In this document: piece by piece, positions 32,959-43,621 of the stretch | Layout of the letters: every line of letters starts with the position of its first letter | Position numbering within the stretch: position 1 is the first letter of the stretch | Source: Fragilaria crotonensis | Taxonomy: Eukaryota; Bacillariophyta; Fragilariophyceae; Fragilariales; Fragilariaceae | DNA: 52,409 nucleotides | Reading direction: 5' to 3' | Assembly (NCBI GenBank): GCA_022925895.1 | Contig: JAKSYS010000441.1 | Span: 1-52,409 of the forward strand | Notes under the pieces: generated by a model | Database searches by the model: none | Told to the model about the DNA's origin: nothing | Seen by the model: the letters and a program-made list of their open reading frames with translations, nothing else | Translations under genes and position numbers: made by a program

Positions 32959-33945
32959 TCACTTACGCAAGGCCAACGACACCAAATAGGCAATGGAAGC
33001 CAAATTGGCACCCGCGACTTCGATTGGTTCAGGTTGTACAGTTTCGTTGCCGTATACTGGGGGAGGTGGCGAAGATGCTGATGATGTCGTAATTGCCGTC
33101 GTAGTCGTAGATGAGGAAGAATTGACATCCAAAACTAATTCCGCTTGTTCCGCTGCGTGTTGGGCAACGACAGATGTGCGTTCCCACAAATAATCACTGG
33201 ACAAGTATGTTGCGAGAATGTACAAATTTGTGAGCGGATCAATAACCGGCAAAGTCCCTTTGAGAGAATCACCCGCACTAAAGACTCGTTTGAAAATGAC
33301 TTCATCGAGTTGGTGATATTTTTCCACCATGGTTTTCGATTCAACAGCATCGTCGTAATCGTTTGCGTTTGCTCCTCCTCCTACACTACCAGTCGAGTTC
33401 GCGACGGTCCCTGTCGTACTTCCCGTGGGTCCACTTGTTTTCTTGGTTGTGGAGGAAATGATGAATCGATTCATCATTTTGTGAGTCGACAATTGCTGCG
33501 CATTTGATTTGGGAAGTGCAGCTACGACTTGACGAACACGCCTTTGCAATAACATAATTTCGGTCGCCGAAAGGCGATTGGTCTGCTGTGCCATGCAATC
33601 CCACAGTACAGCGGGAACGTCCATGGGATCGCAAATGTGACCACGCTGCGATTCCCAAATACTAGTCCATTCGACATCGTTGTACTTCGCAGGACTCTTG
33701 GGAGGAACAAGCATTCCTTTACCGCTATTTTGTCGTCGTTGCAATATCTTTTGTTGTGCTTGCTGCTCGGAGGACGTTTCACGATTGGCATTAGTTGGGC
33801 GCCGCGATTCAGTCTGTGTCGATGACGCGGGCGATCTAGCACGTTGAGGTGATTTTGATTTTGAAGGATGCGACCGTGACTGCGCGTTCGGTTGAGACGA
33901 TGATGCCGACGCTGATACAGCCTGCTTGGATTGACTGCACCCCAT
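32959..33945 (-). CDS. Hypothetical protein with N-myristoylation-type start, 328 aa
   Basis: The protein starts MGCSQSK: Gly2 for N-myristoylation and Cys3 for palmitoylation, a classic membrane-anchor signal. A basic Ser/Pro/Gln-rich segment follows. A conserved-looking helical domain runs from about residue 90 to 255 (KYNDVEWTSIWESQ, ATEIMLLQRRVRQVV, VEKYHQLDEVIFKRVF, LTNLYILATYLSSD). The C-terminus is Ser/Thr/Pro-rich and then hydrophobic. I recognise no named family. The final codons overlap a strong splice-donor sequence, GTAAGT, so a downstream exon toward 32800 is possible. It lies upstream of, and on the same strand as, the ubiquitin protease. Confidence 0.7.
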   Translation of the reverse strand: MGCSQSKQAVSASASSSQPNAQSRSHPSKSKSPQRARSPASSTQTESRRPTNANRETSSEQQAQQKILQRRQNSGKGMLVPPKSPAKYNDVEWTSIWESQRGHICDPMDVPAVLWDCMAQQTNRLSATEIMLLQRRVRQVVAALPKSNAQQLSTHKMMNRFIISSTTKKTSGPTGSTTGTVANSTGSVGGGANANDYDDAVESKTMVEKYHQLDEVIFKRVFSAGDSLKGTLPVIDPLTNLYILATYLSSDYLWERTSVVAQHAAEQAELVLDVNSSSSTTTTAITTSSASSPPPPVYGNETVQPEPIEVAGANLASIAYLVSLALRK

Positions 33946-36582
33946 GTTTATTGCTTAAACTTGCACGTCACTCGACGCAGGTTCCTCGTCACTGATATTC
34001 AGTATATACTCTTTTGCGAGCGAGTCGTTATGTGAAAGGAATGCTCCAGTGCTTGGAGCTTGGAGTGGAAGTGAAGTTAATCGAAGGGCAAATGCGAAGG
34101 ATAAGCGGACGGTCATCGCGATCTCGCCGACACGTCGAATCTTGTTGTAAGTTGCAAGACTGTAGAGTACAAGTACTCAACTGCCAGCACATATTAAACT
34201 CCATATTGTGAAGCTTCCGTACCGTCGGGATTCGGGATGCAATTATGCATAGAAAGCAGCGAAATGACGTCGCAGTATTCTCATATGTTATGACAGTACA
34301 TACAGTACTCAGAGTACTGAGTACTGTAGTACCAGGTAAAGTACTCAGTACAGCGCAGCGAGGAAAAGGGGAGCAGAGAGAATCCTGATTCCGGACTCCG
34401 TCTTGATCTGGATCTTGCTCGTCATATCACGGAAACTTGCACGCAGACGAAGATATACGTATACAAGTTACAAGTGTCATACTACATTCTTCAGGTACAG
34501 TACGCGTATGTCATACTCGTAGGCGTGTGTTGCAAATGCGCACGCGCACATGAGTCATGAGGTCATGAGTCACGTTATCTTCCGTGTTTGGATTTAGATG
34601 AAGAAAGAAGAAAGAGCGCTCGTTACATCTCCGGAACCAAGTTCGTGCCAGCCTCACTTCTTTCGCAATGTATTTTACTGGGTTGTCGAGTGCTTTGGAG
34701 CACAGCAGAAAGTCAACTGTTAGTCAAGAACACGAGTTTTTTTCTGTTCGGGATCCTGTTGAGAGCCCATCCTCCCACGACAAAACGATAGGTCTACCCG
34801 GTCCTATCCAGTCCTGTGTGGTGGTTGTGATCCCCGTTTCCTTGCTTGCGGTGTTCTGACAACCATCTTTCAAGTTTGGGCATTCGCGGAGGCATCCAAC
34901 ATCATCAAAAGCTGCAGTGATTGCGGTGCAAGTCCTGACTCTTAGCTATCAACACCAGCCTCATTCGCCTAAGACGACTCTTACAAATAGTAATGCCTGG
35001 TTGTGATGAACTATTTCATTGGCGACCGACGCAACCGAATGTTGCTTGTCTACCAGAACGAATCGGAATCGCGGCGTCGCTGCTACAACGTGCCTACGAC
35101 ATGGCAGGTCGATGTCGCTAAATTTGGGGTGGCGATGGATGGACGGCACAAGCCGATTACTATATCATGACACTGTGGTTGCAACAAACGCAGAGGAAAG
35201 TCAACAGGAATGGCAATCAAAACAAGAGCCCTGTTCACAACTTTTGACACGAGTTGTGTCACCAACCCTGAAAGAAAAGTTTTCTTGTTTTCTTCTTTTC
35301 CGTTGGATTTTGGAAACTCAACACTCATTTGGAGATCGCGATGCCTCGAGTGCAACAGTCACAGCCTATTTTGTTCAGATTCTGGCCGACTGCATTGCGG
35401 CTCCTTTTCTTGGTAGTCGGCGGCTTCCTTGACGCTAGAGACTGCAACAACAATTGGGCCATGATTGCCAAACAAATTGGTTCTACACAAACTCTTGTTG
35501 TGGAATTGACACGGTCGTCTCATGGTGATGGGACAAAACCTCGATGCTGCAACTAGTGTGGATCGAGAAGTGCAAGGAAGGTATTGACCATATGGCCAAC
35601 GTCAGGGTCATTATTGCTATGAACAGCGCAGAGAGAATTTCAGGTCCTGCACTAATTCGACCATGTCGTTGGAAAAGGGATGATTCAGTTCTGTTGTCAA
35701 CGACAGAAACACATGTCTTTCTAGTGGCCACTGAGAGTTACTACCGGTAGTGACCAAATGGAATCTCGATGACAGTGTTCCTTCAGTGAAAACGTCAGCA
35801 GCGCGGATGTTAACTAAGAAAAGTACGGATAGACCTACTGGACCAAGCAGCCTCTTTGTTTGTATATTCGTTACCATAGTTACGTCGTACTCGGAGAACT
35901 GCAGAAGAATTTTTATGTCACCTCCTCCAAGCATGGAGCACCCAAATTTATTGCATGTCGACGGCTCAACCGCATTGACGAATGCCACCTCATCAATGTT
36001 ATGAGAACTTCGATTCGTTCTCGTACGCACTTCAAAGGAATGGATGAAGAATGTTGAAGCATTGAGGGAAATCTGAAGAACGAACCAGTTCGATACAATG
36101 GAAACTTGCACAAGAGATTCAAATTTGCGCGATTACTTTCGCAACTGTCTCCTGGAGCGACAGAGAAGCGACAATGTCGACCAGGTCACAAGAGGCACGA
36201 ACTTATGTTGCATTCAAGTACGTTGGGCAAATCATAAAGTATAACGGTCCTCGTGTTGAACAGCCAGCCGAGTCCTGAATCAACGAGGTATGTTGCGTTG
36301 ACTACCTGGTACCACGTCTTCACAGGTTAACGTTGAATTTTTTCCATCACAACGAGCCGGTTTCATCACATAATTGTTTCGTTGAAAAAGAAATCGACTT
36401 CGTTCCATGACTGCGACAACCACCTCAAGCATCCCAAAAACAAGCCGTTTTGTGCGAGAACCCTGACGAAATGGTGAGCTCTGTTACCACTGCGTCGTAA
36501 CTCATCCCCTGAGGTTTTTGGTCCACTGCAATGATTCGAATACAACCCATACGCTCGGCAGCTGCTTGTAAACTCACCCCTC
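33946..36582. other. 2.6-kb intergenic region, GTAC-rich, no gene recognised
   Basis: 34150-34540 is GTAC-rich, with words such as GTACTGTAGTACC. From about 34960 to 36120 several frames of 60-165 codons open on both strands. The longest is on the minus strand at 35617-36111. None shows a domain I recognise and none starts cleanly. The palindrome CTACCGGTAG is at 35741-35750. The region may hold a decayed gene or transposon. Confidence 0.5.
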
Positions 36583-38186
36583 CTATCTGATATTGGTTGT
36601 GGGGTCGAGCCGCACACCCGTAGGCCGTTGAAATTCACCAGTACGATTTCGATCAACGACAGAAAGTTCATATCGTTCATTTTCGTCGGCGTCGTATAGC
36701 ACTACCGTTTCATAGCGGGACGCGTTATGTTCGAGGAACTCAAACGCGTCAATTGGTGACTTGGGGTGCAAGGTAGTGCTAACAGTCTTTTGAAAGGTTG
36801 ATTCCATGATCCGCAACAGGGATGGAGCAAGTTGACGATTCGCGCAAGCAACATTGGACCAGTAAGCACCTCTAAATTGTGGCTGCCAACGCCCAGTAAT
36901 CCTCCAGAGCTCACCCTTGCCTGCCCAATAGCAAGTGAAGCCAATGTCGTCCAAATGTTCCACGGCTATCTTGATTGGCTGCTTGCACTTTCCTTTCCCC
37001 ACTAGCGGTAGTGGGTTTCGAAGGGGCGGGGTATTCAGATTAGTGAAGTGTTCTTGCGTGACAGTGCATTGAGAACGAAGACAAGTCTGACCGAAGCGAA
37101 CTCACCTTTCCAACATAATGATATTCAAACTCGATGTATTCAGTATTGCGAAGTGTAGTGTTCCCTCCAAGTATAACGTCAAAATCATAGCCCTCCACAT
37201 CGATAAGCAGGATATTGAGTCGCTTATCGATGAGATTTTCTTGGTCATCATTGCATCAAGTCTCGAGGACTCAACTGGAACACACTGCTCAGGCGTGGCA
37301 CTGCACGAATTCAGAATTCCAATATCTTCAACTCCAAGGTTTTCCGACACAGGCCCAGGGAAAAGCACGGTGGTGGGATCCTCATTGTTCATTGCAATCT
37401 GTAAGACCTTTAGCTGATTGTCCCATCCAGTGGCGCGAGAGGCATTCAGCAGAGCCCTATAAGCGATGCCATTGGCTCAACGCAGTATACCAAAACAATT
37501 GTATTTTCTGTATCGCCGTGCGAAATGGATGGATCCGAGACCAATGCCATCGTCGATTCTTTATCTTGATTACAAGCTGCCGCTTTGAGGTCAGGGGGCA
37601 TGGCGTCTTTCCACGTCTATCGATTGACAGTTGGATTGTTGGATCCCATGCGCAAAAGGTTAACAGCATCGTATCCTTTGTTGCAACCGACGTTAATGGC
37701 CAAGAAAAATTTCTGCTTCTTCGACTTTTGTTGGCGCTGAGAGGTGTAAAACTCCTCCAGCCATGTCGCTTATGGGCAGCACGTCAAGAACGTCGTGGAG
37801 CAGAGCCTATGACATTCTCCTGCTTTGCTTCCGAGATGTCTCTGAACCGTCATCTCAAGTTGCTCTGCGGTGCAGGCAGGTGGCGTAAAGGTAGAGGCTT
37901 CCGAGTTACGGTCACTTGTTATCCATGGCAGCTGTGCCACAGACAGAGGCCATGTTCCGCCACTCGTAGCGTTCCGTGCCGTCGAAGTGTTGCGTGTCGT
38001 TGCGGTCATCATTTCCTCAAATGTGAACAAGTACTTGCTTTGAGTCACAAGTGAGAAAAGGAGGATGCCAATGGCTGCGCCGAGTCCAATGCTTATGAAG
38101 AGTCTCATGCTATTTAAAGAAGGGCGCATTCGCGTCAAATAGGGGACGAGTTGTGGACTAACAGAGTTGATCAATGGGACAACCAT
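36583..38186 (-). pseudogene. FkbM-family methyltransferase, broken by frameshifts
   Basis: The minus strand begins with an ATG at 38186. A single hydrophobic anchor follows (SIGLGAAIGILLFSLV), which suggests a type II Golgi-type protein. Pieces of a class I methyltransferase then appear in changing frames: the SAM-binding NVGCNKGYDAVNLL near 37690, the VSENLGVEDIG segment near 37330, and the FkbM core LLIDVEGYDFDVILGG near 37170. A GT-AG intron of about 100 bp (donor GTGAGT near 37107) still separates the core from the C-terminal exon (GKGKCKQPIKIAVEHL ... YWAGKGELW). FkbM enzymes O-methylate sugars or related groups. At least four frame breaks and an in-frame TGA make this copy a probable pseudogene. 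Confidence 0.8.
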
Positions 38187-39124
38187 TATGGCGGACAGAT
38201 TGTGGCCATGCTGCTCTACATAGTAGTGACATTTTTCACTATCAATTCTCTCGAAGTTGTCATCCGATATCCTTTGTGCATATCATAGACTTCACATTCT
38301 ACATCACACAGATCACACACATTTTCCAACTTGGGCTACGTGTGCCGTTTCAATTGCCCTGTGCGCCTGCACTTCGGACTCACTCCGAATCTTCAGGAAT
38401 ATTCCGGAGTCCGGTGTTGTGATACCCAATCGGAGCCCGTGTGTGTTCCGTAAATCGAGCCGATCGAGCCTTGTAAACAAATCAGTTGTCTGCTTGTATC
38501 ATAAATAAGCTTATAACGGTCCCACTTCGAAAGTGAAAACTGCCACACGCCAAAGCTGTCGACGTCATCTGAAAACGACTGTGTTGTCATCATCGCCGTC
38601 ATCTCATTTGCCGAGTCTACGGGTACTGATACTTGCGGTTCTCGTATGCAGTATTTGCAGTACTCCGTACCAGATACAATTTTGTACGCATACGTATACG
38701 CCATGCAATTGGCAATTCATGCTACTCTACTAGACTCTACTAGTAGAGAGTACCGGTATGAGCTCATAGGCGTAGCAAGTTATGACGTGCTCGGCGGACA
38801 CATTTTAGTACCTCAAGGGACGTATGAAAATGACAATGTGCTCGTATCTTGTCGGAGGTTGGACTGTCATCCAGTTGATCTGTATTCGTATCATTCGTAC
38901 ATGAATACAATTAGGTAGGTACAATGAGAGCAAAATTGTCGTCTCCGTACGTCGACACGTACGAATGCGTGTGAGTGTGAATATGAGTGATAATAGGGCT
39001 TTCGTCGATGTCACCGACGCCACAATTCTTTCGCAGTATCGTCATCAACTTTGCATCCGCTCCCTCTCGTGGTCATTGCCTTGATAACTTCACAGAAGAA
39101 ACAAATACGTGCAATAAAATTGTA
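38187..39124. other. Intergenic region, GTAC-rich in the middle
   Basis: 38640-38960 is rich in GTAC and CGTAC words. An in-frame ATG at 39008 could extend the downstream permease N-terminus. No separate gene is evident. Confidence 0.5.
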
Positions 39125-40591
39125 ATGAAGGCTAAATCTTACACTGCTGCGTGGTTGCTGGTTCTGGTTCCCGCTTTTGATCCAACGGTAGCAAGTGTGC
39201 ACGCTTTAGCCGCATCGATATCTTCCGGGAAAATCAGGAAACCATGGAATCGTTTGAATGTTCCCAAATCTTCCACACCCATCAATCCAGAAGACATGAG
39301 CGTCGTGACAAACAGTGTTGATTCGACGGCATCTACTGGCACTCAACTGCCTGTAGTAGATGACGGCAAGGCATCGATCCCTTCGGAAATTTTCAGCCTC
39401 GCCAAGACCATTGTCGGTGCCAGTTGCTTTGGCATTCCTGCCGCCATCTCAGCCTTTGGAAACGCACCGTCCGCTACTTTATCGGCATCTCTCGTCATTT
39501 TGTCGGTCGGATGTCTGTCAGCCTACGGATTCTCGCTCATTGGACGAGTCTGCGCCTACACTGGAGCCAAATCCTACAAGGAAGCGTGGGCAAATACGGT
39601 CAGCCCGCAATCGGCCTGGACCGTCAGCGCCTTTTCCATTTTGGTGTGCCTCTCAGGACTTTTAGCCTATACCATGGTCTTGACCGATACGTCTGTCAAA
39701 CTATTCGCGGCAGCATCCGTGGTCGTCACCAAACCTCAGGCACTCTTGTCGCTCATGCTGTGTGCCCTTCTGCCTCTGTGTCGTCTCAAGCGATTGAGCA
39801 TGTTGGCACCGTTCGCCATGGTCGGTATTGGTGCCATGCTCTACACTGTCTTCGTCATGGGCCTTCGCTACTTCCAAGGCGCTTACGCCGTCGGCGGGGC
39901 CTTTTACACGGCAGCGACCGCAGGATCCTTCGGATCAGTCGGAGCTGCCGGCATTTTTCATCCCAGTGCCTTTGTCCTCATTTCCATGCTCGCGACTGCA
40001 TTTTCCAGTCATTACAATGCACCCAAGTTTTACAATGAATTGCGAGACAACACTGTTGCGCGCTTCAATACCGTTGTGGCAAGTGGATACAGCTTGGCAG
40101 GATCTGTCTACATTCTGGTGGCTGCCTTTGGGTTCCTCACCTTTGGCAGCAACAGTATGCCCATGATTTTGCAAAACTACGCCACTAACGATGGACTCCT
40201 CAACATTGCTCGATTGGCAGTGTCGGCATCAATCCTCACTTCCTACCCTCTCACCTTTACGGGTGTCCGAGATGGGGTCTTGGACATTGCGGGAGTCAAG
40301 AACCGCACCGACAAGGTATTGGATAGCGTCACGGTTGGCCTGCTTGCCACTCTTTCCATCTTGTCCCTCGTTGTTACCAATCTTGGTGCCGTTTGGGCCA
40401 TTGGAGGGGCCACCTACGGGACTGCTCTTACTGTCATTATCCCACCAATCATGTTCATTCGGTGCGTCTTGAGGAACAAGCACCTCAAGTTGAAACGGGA
40501 ATTGCCATTGGCGGCTACGACGTTGGTTCTAGGAGTCGCCATGAGCATTATTGGAACAGTCAAGGCGATTCAAAGGTTTCGACCAGTGTAA
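39125..40591 (+). CDS. Amino acid/auxin permease family (SLC36/38-like) transporter, 488 aa
   Basis: The protein has about 11 hydrophobic segments starting at residue ~85. The first carries the AAAP signature region IFSLAKTIVGASCFGIPAA, matching the G-x-G/I-x-x-x-P helix that binds substrate. Later segments include ILVAAFGFLTFG and SASILTSYPLTF. The family moves neutral amino acids with H+ or Na+. I start at 39125 because this ATG opens a signal-peptide-like stretch (MKAKSYTAAWLLVLVPAF); the ATG at 39008 would add 39 polar residues. The N-terminal segment could target the protein to the endomembrane system or plastid. A polyadenylation-like AATAAA lies about 85 bp after the stop. Substrate is unknown. 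Confidence 0.85.
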   Translation: MKAKSYTAAWLLVLVPAFDPTVASVHALAASISSGKIRKPWNRLNVPKSSTPINPEDMSVVTNSVDSTASTGTQLPVVDDGKASIPSEIFSLAKTIVGASCFGIPAAISAFGNAPSATLSASLVILSVGCLSAYGFSLIGRVCAYTGAKSYKEAWANTVSPQSAWTVSAFSILVCLSGLLAYTMVLTDTSVKLFAAASVVVTKPQALLSLMLCALLPLCRLKRLSMLAPFAMVGIGAMLYTVFVMGLRYFQGAYAVGGAFYTAATAGSFGSVGAAGIFHPSAFVLISMLATAFSSHYNAPKFYNELRDNTVARFNTVVASGYSLAGSVYILVAAFGFLTFGSNSMPMILQNYATNDGLLNIARLAVSASILTSYPLTFTGVRDGVLDIAGVKNRTDKVLDSVTVGLLATLSILSLVVTNLGAVWAIGGATYGTALTVIIPPIMFIRCVLRNKHLKLKRELPLAATTLVLGVAMSIIGTVKAIQRFRPV

Positions 40592-41720
40592 TTCTACGTT
40601 CACTTGACCATCAGTAGAATGGATTGACAGGTGCGTGAGTTCTGTGCTGAGGTACTCGACAAGTTTTTGCCAACATAATAAAGACCGTACTTTCCATATT
40701 ATCCTCTTTTGTTCTACTTATGATCGTGAAGGCGATTCGCTTTGTCCTTTTTGTTGTTGCCTCCCCCCAATCCATTGACTCCCTGATATGTTGAGCGCCG
40801 AGCAAGGCGCACCACCCAGGTTCATGCCGAGGGTTTTTGGATTACATGACGAATGCAGAGGCAGATGTCAGGGAATGCCTTAAGTTTCCAGGTGTGACCT
40901 GTATTTACGGAACAACTTGGGAGGAAGGAGATCAAAAAGGTATGTGTGTGAGTCCATCAGAGGGAGCTCCACGCTTGGTCTGTCAGCTCTGGTGCAGTCA
41001 ATAACAGTTACGCAGAACCCTCATGCATCAACAATGTCCACTTTGCACCTTTGCCCATGTTTGCTGAACTCAGATATTTCCACCTTATCTTGGATTATAT
41101 CCATTGGACTCCAAAAGAAATAACCAACCTCCATACAAAGGTAAAAATCTGCATGGTTCTAATCGGGGATTTCTCAATGTTGTGCATAATTTAGATAGCA
41201 AAATGCTTGCAGCTAAAGTTTCATCAACAATTTCTGTGTCATCTGTTTCCTGGCTCACTACCGGTACGAGTACTACCGGTAGTACCGCCAAATCGATCAT
41301 TTTATCAAGATGACTGTATGCAGGGCCGTTCGTAGTTCGTTCACATCAGAAGTGCATCGCCGGGGTGCCGCATGGAGTTTATGACATGTACAGTATACTC
41401 CAGTACAAGTACATCGTACAGCCTACAGCAGCCTCCAGTACGACAAGTGCATTTTTGTCGTTGTACGTAGTACGTAGTACTGGATTACACAAGTCCTTCG
41501 GTCGGACGTTTGAAACGTATCGTACATAGTAAATACCTGTTCCTCCTAAATGTAGACCCTATCTGGCACGCGCAGCACATAGAATTCTATGCTCGAATCC
41601 GATGATCCAAGAATGCTCGAGAACAGTGTATCTTTTGTCTTTTTGGCACGAACCTCGTTTGACTCACACAGTCCATAAAAACACATCATTCACAAAATAA
41701 AATTGAACCAACTGAAAACC
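40592..41720. other. Intergenic region, GTAC-rich at its right
   Basis: This spans two genes on the plus strand. 41385-41530 is rich in GTAC (for example CGTAGTACGTAGTAC), and CTACCGGTAG lies at 41273-41282. I see no gene. Confidence 0.5.
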
Positions 41721-42689
41721 ATGTCACCCATCCTCGTCGCCAGCGCCACAGCCACTACTGGTTCCGCCACCGTCAAGGCGCTTTCCGCCTTGGGTGTTCC
41801 GGTCCGCGCCGTGGTCCGCAACGCCGTTGACGATCCACGTGCCTTGGAACTTGCTGCATTGCCAGGTGTCACTGTTGTAGAAGGAGATTTCGATGACAGC
41901 GAGTCCGTAGCTGCCATTCTCGACGGCATCTCTCGCTGCTTGCTCGTTTCGGGTGCATTCGCCTACGAGCAATTTGAACGCGAAACACTCTTTATTGAAG
42001 CGGCCGCTCGCGCTAATGTGGAACTCGTTCTTCGTGTGTCCACGGCGAGTTTCCTTATCAAACCAGGAACCAAGGGTGCATATGGACGAACTCATCATGG
42101 CATTGAGGCATTTAGCAAGGTTGGAGGATATCCAGTCATTCATCTCAATCCCAATTGGTTCTTGACCAACTGGTTGGGAAACGCCGCTGAGGCCAAGGCA
42201 AACGGAACCATTAGCATCCCAGCGTCCGGAAATGGTCCTCGTGATGCTCATTTCCTGGATCCGCGTGATCTTGGAGACGCCGCGGCAACCATTCTGACTC
42301 TTAGTTCGGAGGATCTTCAGCCCTTGCTGGAGGCGAAGAATCTCGAAATTCACGGTCCGGCGCCAGCCAACTTTTCTGACGTGGCGGATGCGCTCAGCAC
42401 AGCCGTGGGATATCCCATCCGCGTACAACAGATTCCACGAGAGGCCTTCATTTCGGCACTTGTTGGTTATGGAGTTCCTCGAGTCTTTGCCAGTTCCTTC
42501 GCCGAAACAATCGAACAAGTCGACGGAATCGTCCCGCCTGGATACGAAGAATATGGACCAGGTGGAGGCAGGTCAAATTGGAATATTTCCGAGACCAGTC
42601 CAGAGTTACTCAAGGTGTGGACACCAAAATACACTGTTGAAGATTGGGCGAACTCGGATGCAGTCAAGGCTGCGTTTGGAAAGGAGTAA
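41721..42689 (+). CDS. NmrA-like NAD(P)-binding oxidoreductase, 322 aa
   Basis: This is an atypical short-chain dehydrogenase of the NmrA/quinone oxidoreductase 2 type. The Rossmann start reads ILVASATATTGSATVKAL, followed by VRAVVRN, where Arg often reads NADP, and VEGDFDD. Later parts fit the family: the LVSGAF loop, FIEAA, HLNPNWFLTNWL, and DPRDLGDAAATIL. The start is the ATG at 41721, preceded by ACC. The usual G-A-T-G-x-x-G motif is altered: Ser and Ala replace the first two glycines. The protein may therefore bind cofactor weakly or act as a redox sensor, as NmrA does. The role is unknown. Confidence 0.85.
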   Translation: MSPILVASATATTGSATVKALSALGVPVRAVVRNAVDDPRALELAALPGVTVVEGDFDDSESVAAILDGISRCLLVSGAFAYEQFERETLFIEAAARANVELVLRVSTASFLIKPGTKGAYGRTHHGIEAFSKVGGYPVIHLNPNWFLTNWLGNAAEAKANGTISIPASGNGPRDAHFLDPRDLGDAAATILTLSSEDLQPLLEAKNLEIHGPAPANFSDVADALSTAVGYPIRVQQIPREAFISALVGYGVPRVFASSFAETIEQVDGIVPPGYEEYGPGGGRSNWNISETSPELLKVWTPKYTVEDWANSDAVKAAFGKE

Positions 42690-42874
42690 TGGAGGGAGGG
42701 ACTTGGTGGAAAGGTTTGTACGAACTGTTGCGCTAGTGCTACGGAAGCCTACGAAGTGGCCACAGCTGGTAGACTAGAGCAAAATGCGTATTCCGTAAAA
42801 CTGTCGCTGATTTGATGCGTTCATCCCCCTTTGTATGAAGTAGAACCGAAAATGCTGTAGCACATGACTTCCCT

Positions 42875-43621
42875 CTACTTTTTTCTCTTTTTGTTACTGT
42901 TCGAGCCCGATACCTTGTTAATGTCTTCCGGAACTTGCTCTGTTACGTCGGGATGCCTTGCCGACACCTTGTCCTTGGTATATTTTTCAAGTTCGGCAAA
43001 TGTTTTCTTGTCTAGTTCGTCGATATTGATTTCAATGTGTGCACTGTCCCCTACCTGTTCCAAGGCTTGCGGACAATGATTTTCAATCGTAGTCATGACA
43101 TGCGCCAGTTCCAAACCAGACAACAGAAAAATCCTACTGGCCAACTGTGCCTTGGTATCCAGCGTTATCGCTCCCTCCCGGGTATTCGTTTTCGAATCCA
43201 ATTCGGGCGTCCCATCCCTGAAATCTTCACCGACATCAAATTCCGCCTTGATCTTTTTGTACCGATCTTCGAACCGTCTTGAAAAATTCTTGGCCAGTAG
43301 CCAAAAGTCCGACCCATCCGCATTGTACGTTAAACAATTCTTCCAAATCAAACGAATATCTTGAGCACACTCGTGCGCCGTCGCGTACTGGTGGCGTTCG
43401 AGCTTGCGCTTCACCGTCCCCAAATCCATCATTTTTTCAATAATCTTGGGATAATCAAAGAGCTCCAAACCGCGCCAGTCGACCGGTTCTAGGAAGGGAC
43501 CAGCGTCCGGCTTGGCCATGAGATAATTCACCAATTTGCCCATGCGTTTGAGAGGCTCTTCTTGGGAACTATTGTTTCCACTGTTGTTATTACCGTTGTT
43601 GCTGTTGTTGTTGCTCATCAT
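42875..43621 (-). CDS. Short BET-family protein: one bromodomain and a NET domain, 248 aa
   Basis: An Asn/Gly/Ser-rich leader of about 25 residues precedes a bromodomain at about 27-120. It shows the WF/DW loop region (FLEPVDWRGLELFDYP), the PKIIEKMMDLGTVKRKL helix and the acetyl-lysine-reading Asn in NCLTYNADGS. A NET (extra-terminal) domain follows at about 155-220 (LSGLELAHVM ... IEINIDELD), then a basic tail. BET proteins read acetylated histones and recruit transcription regulators. One bromodomain plus NET matches the plant GTE layout, but 248 aa is much shorter than usual and leaves only the two domains. No intron is visible. Confidence 0.92.
   Translation of the reverse strand: MMSNNNSNNGNNNSGNNSSQEEPLKRMGKLVNYLMAKPDAGPFLEPVDWRGLELFDYPKIIEKMMDLGTVKRKLERHQYATAHECAQDIRLIWKNCLTYNADGSDFWLLAKNFSRRFEDRYKKIKAEFDVGEDFRDGTPELDSKTNTREGAITLDTKAQLASRIFLLSGLELAHVMTTIENHCPQALEQVGDSAHIEINIDELDKKTFAELEKYTKDKVSARHPDVTEQVPEDINKVSGSNSNKKRKK

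Noticed and set aside
37215-38054. Plus-strand open frame of 279 codons
   Set aside because: It is antisense to the FkbM relic, whose SAM-binding and core motifs lie on the minus strand. The plus-strand product is Cys/Arg/Trp-rich without domain features.
41724-42518. Minus-strand open frame of 264 codons
   Set aside because: It is the exact antisense shadow of the NmrA-like gene, which has clear family motifs and a good start.
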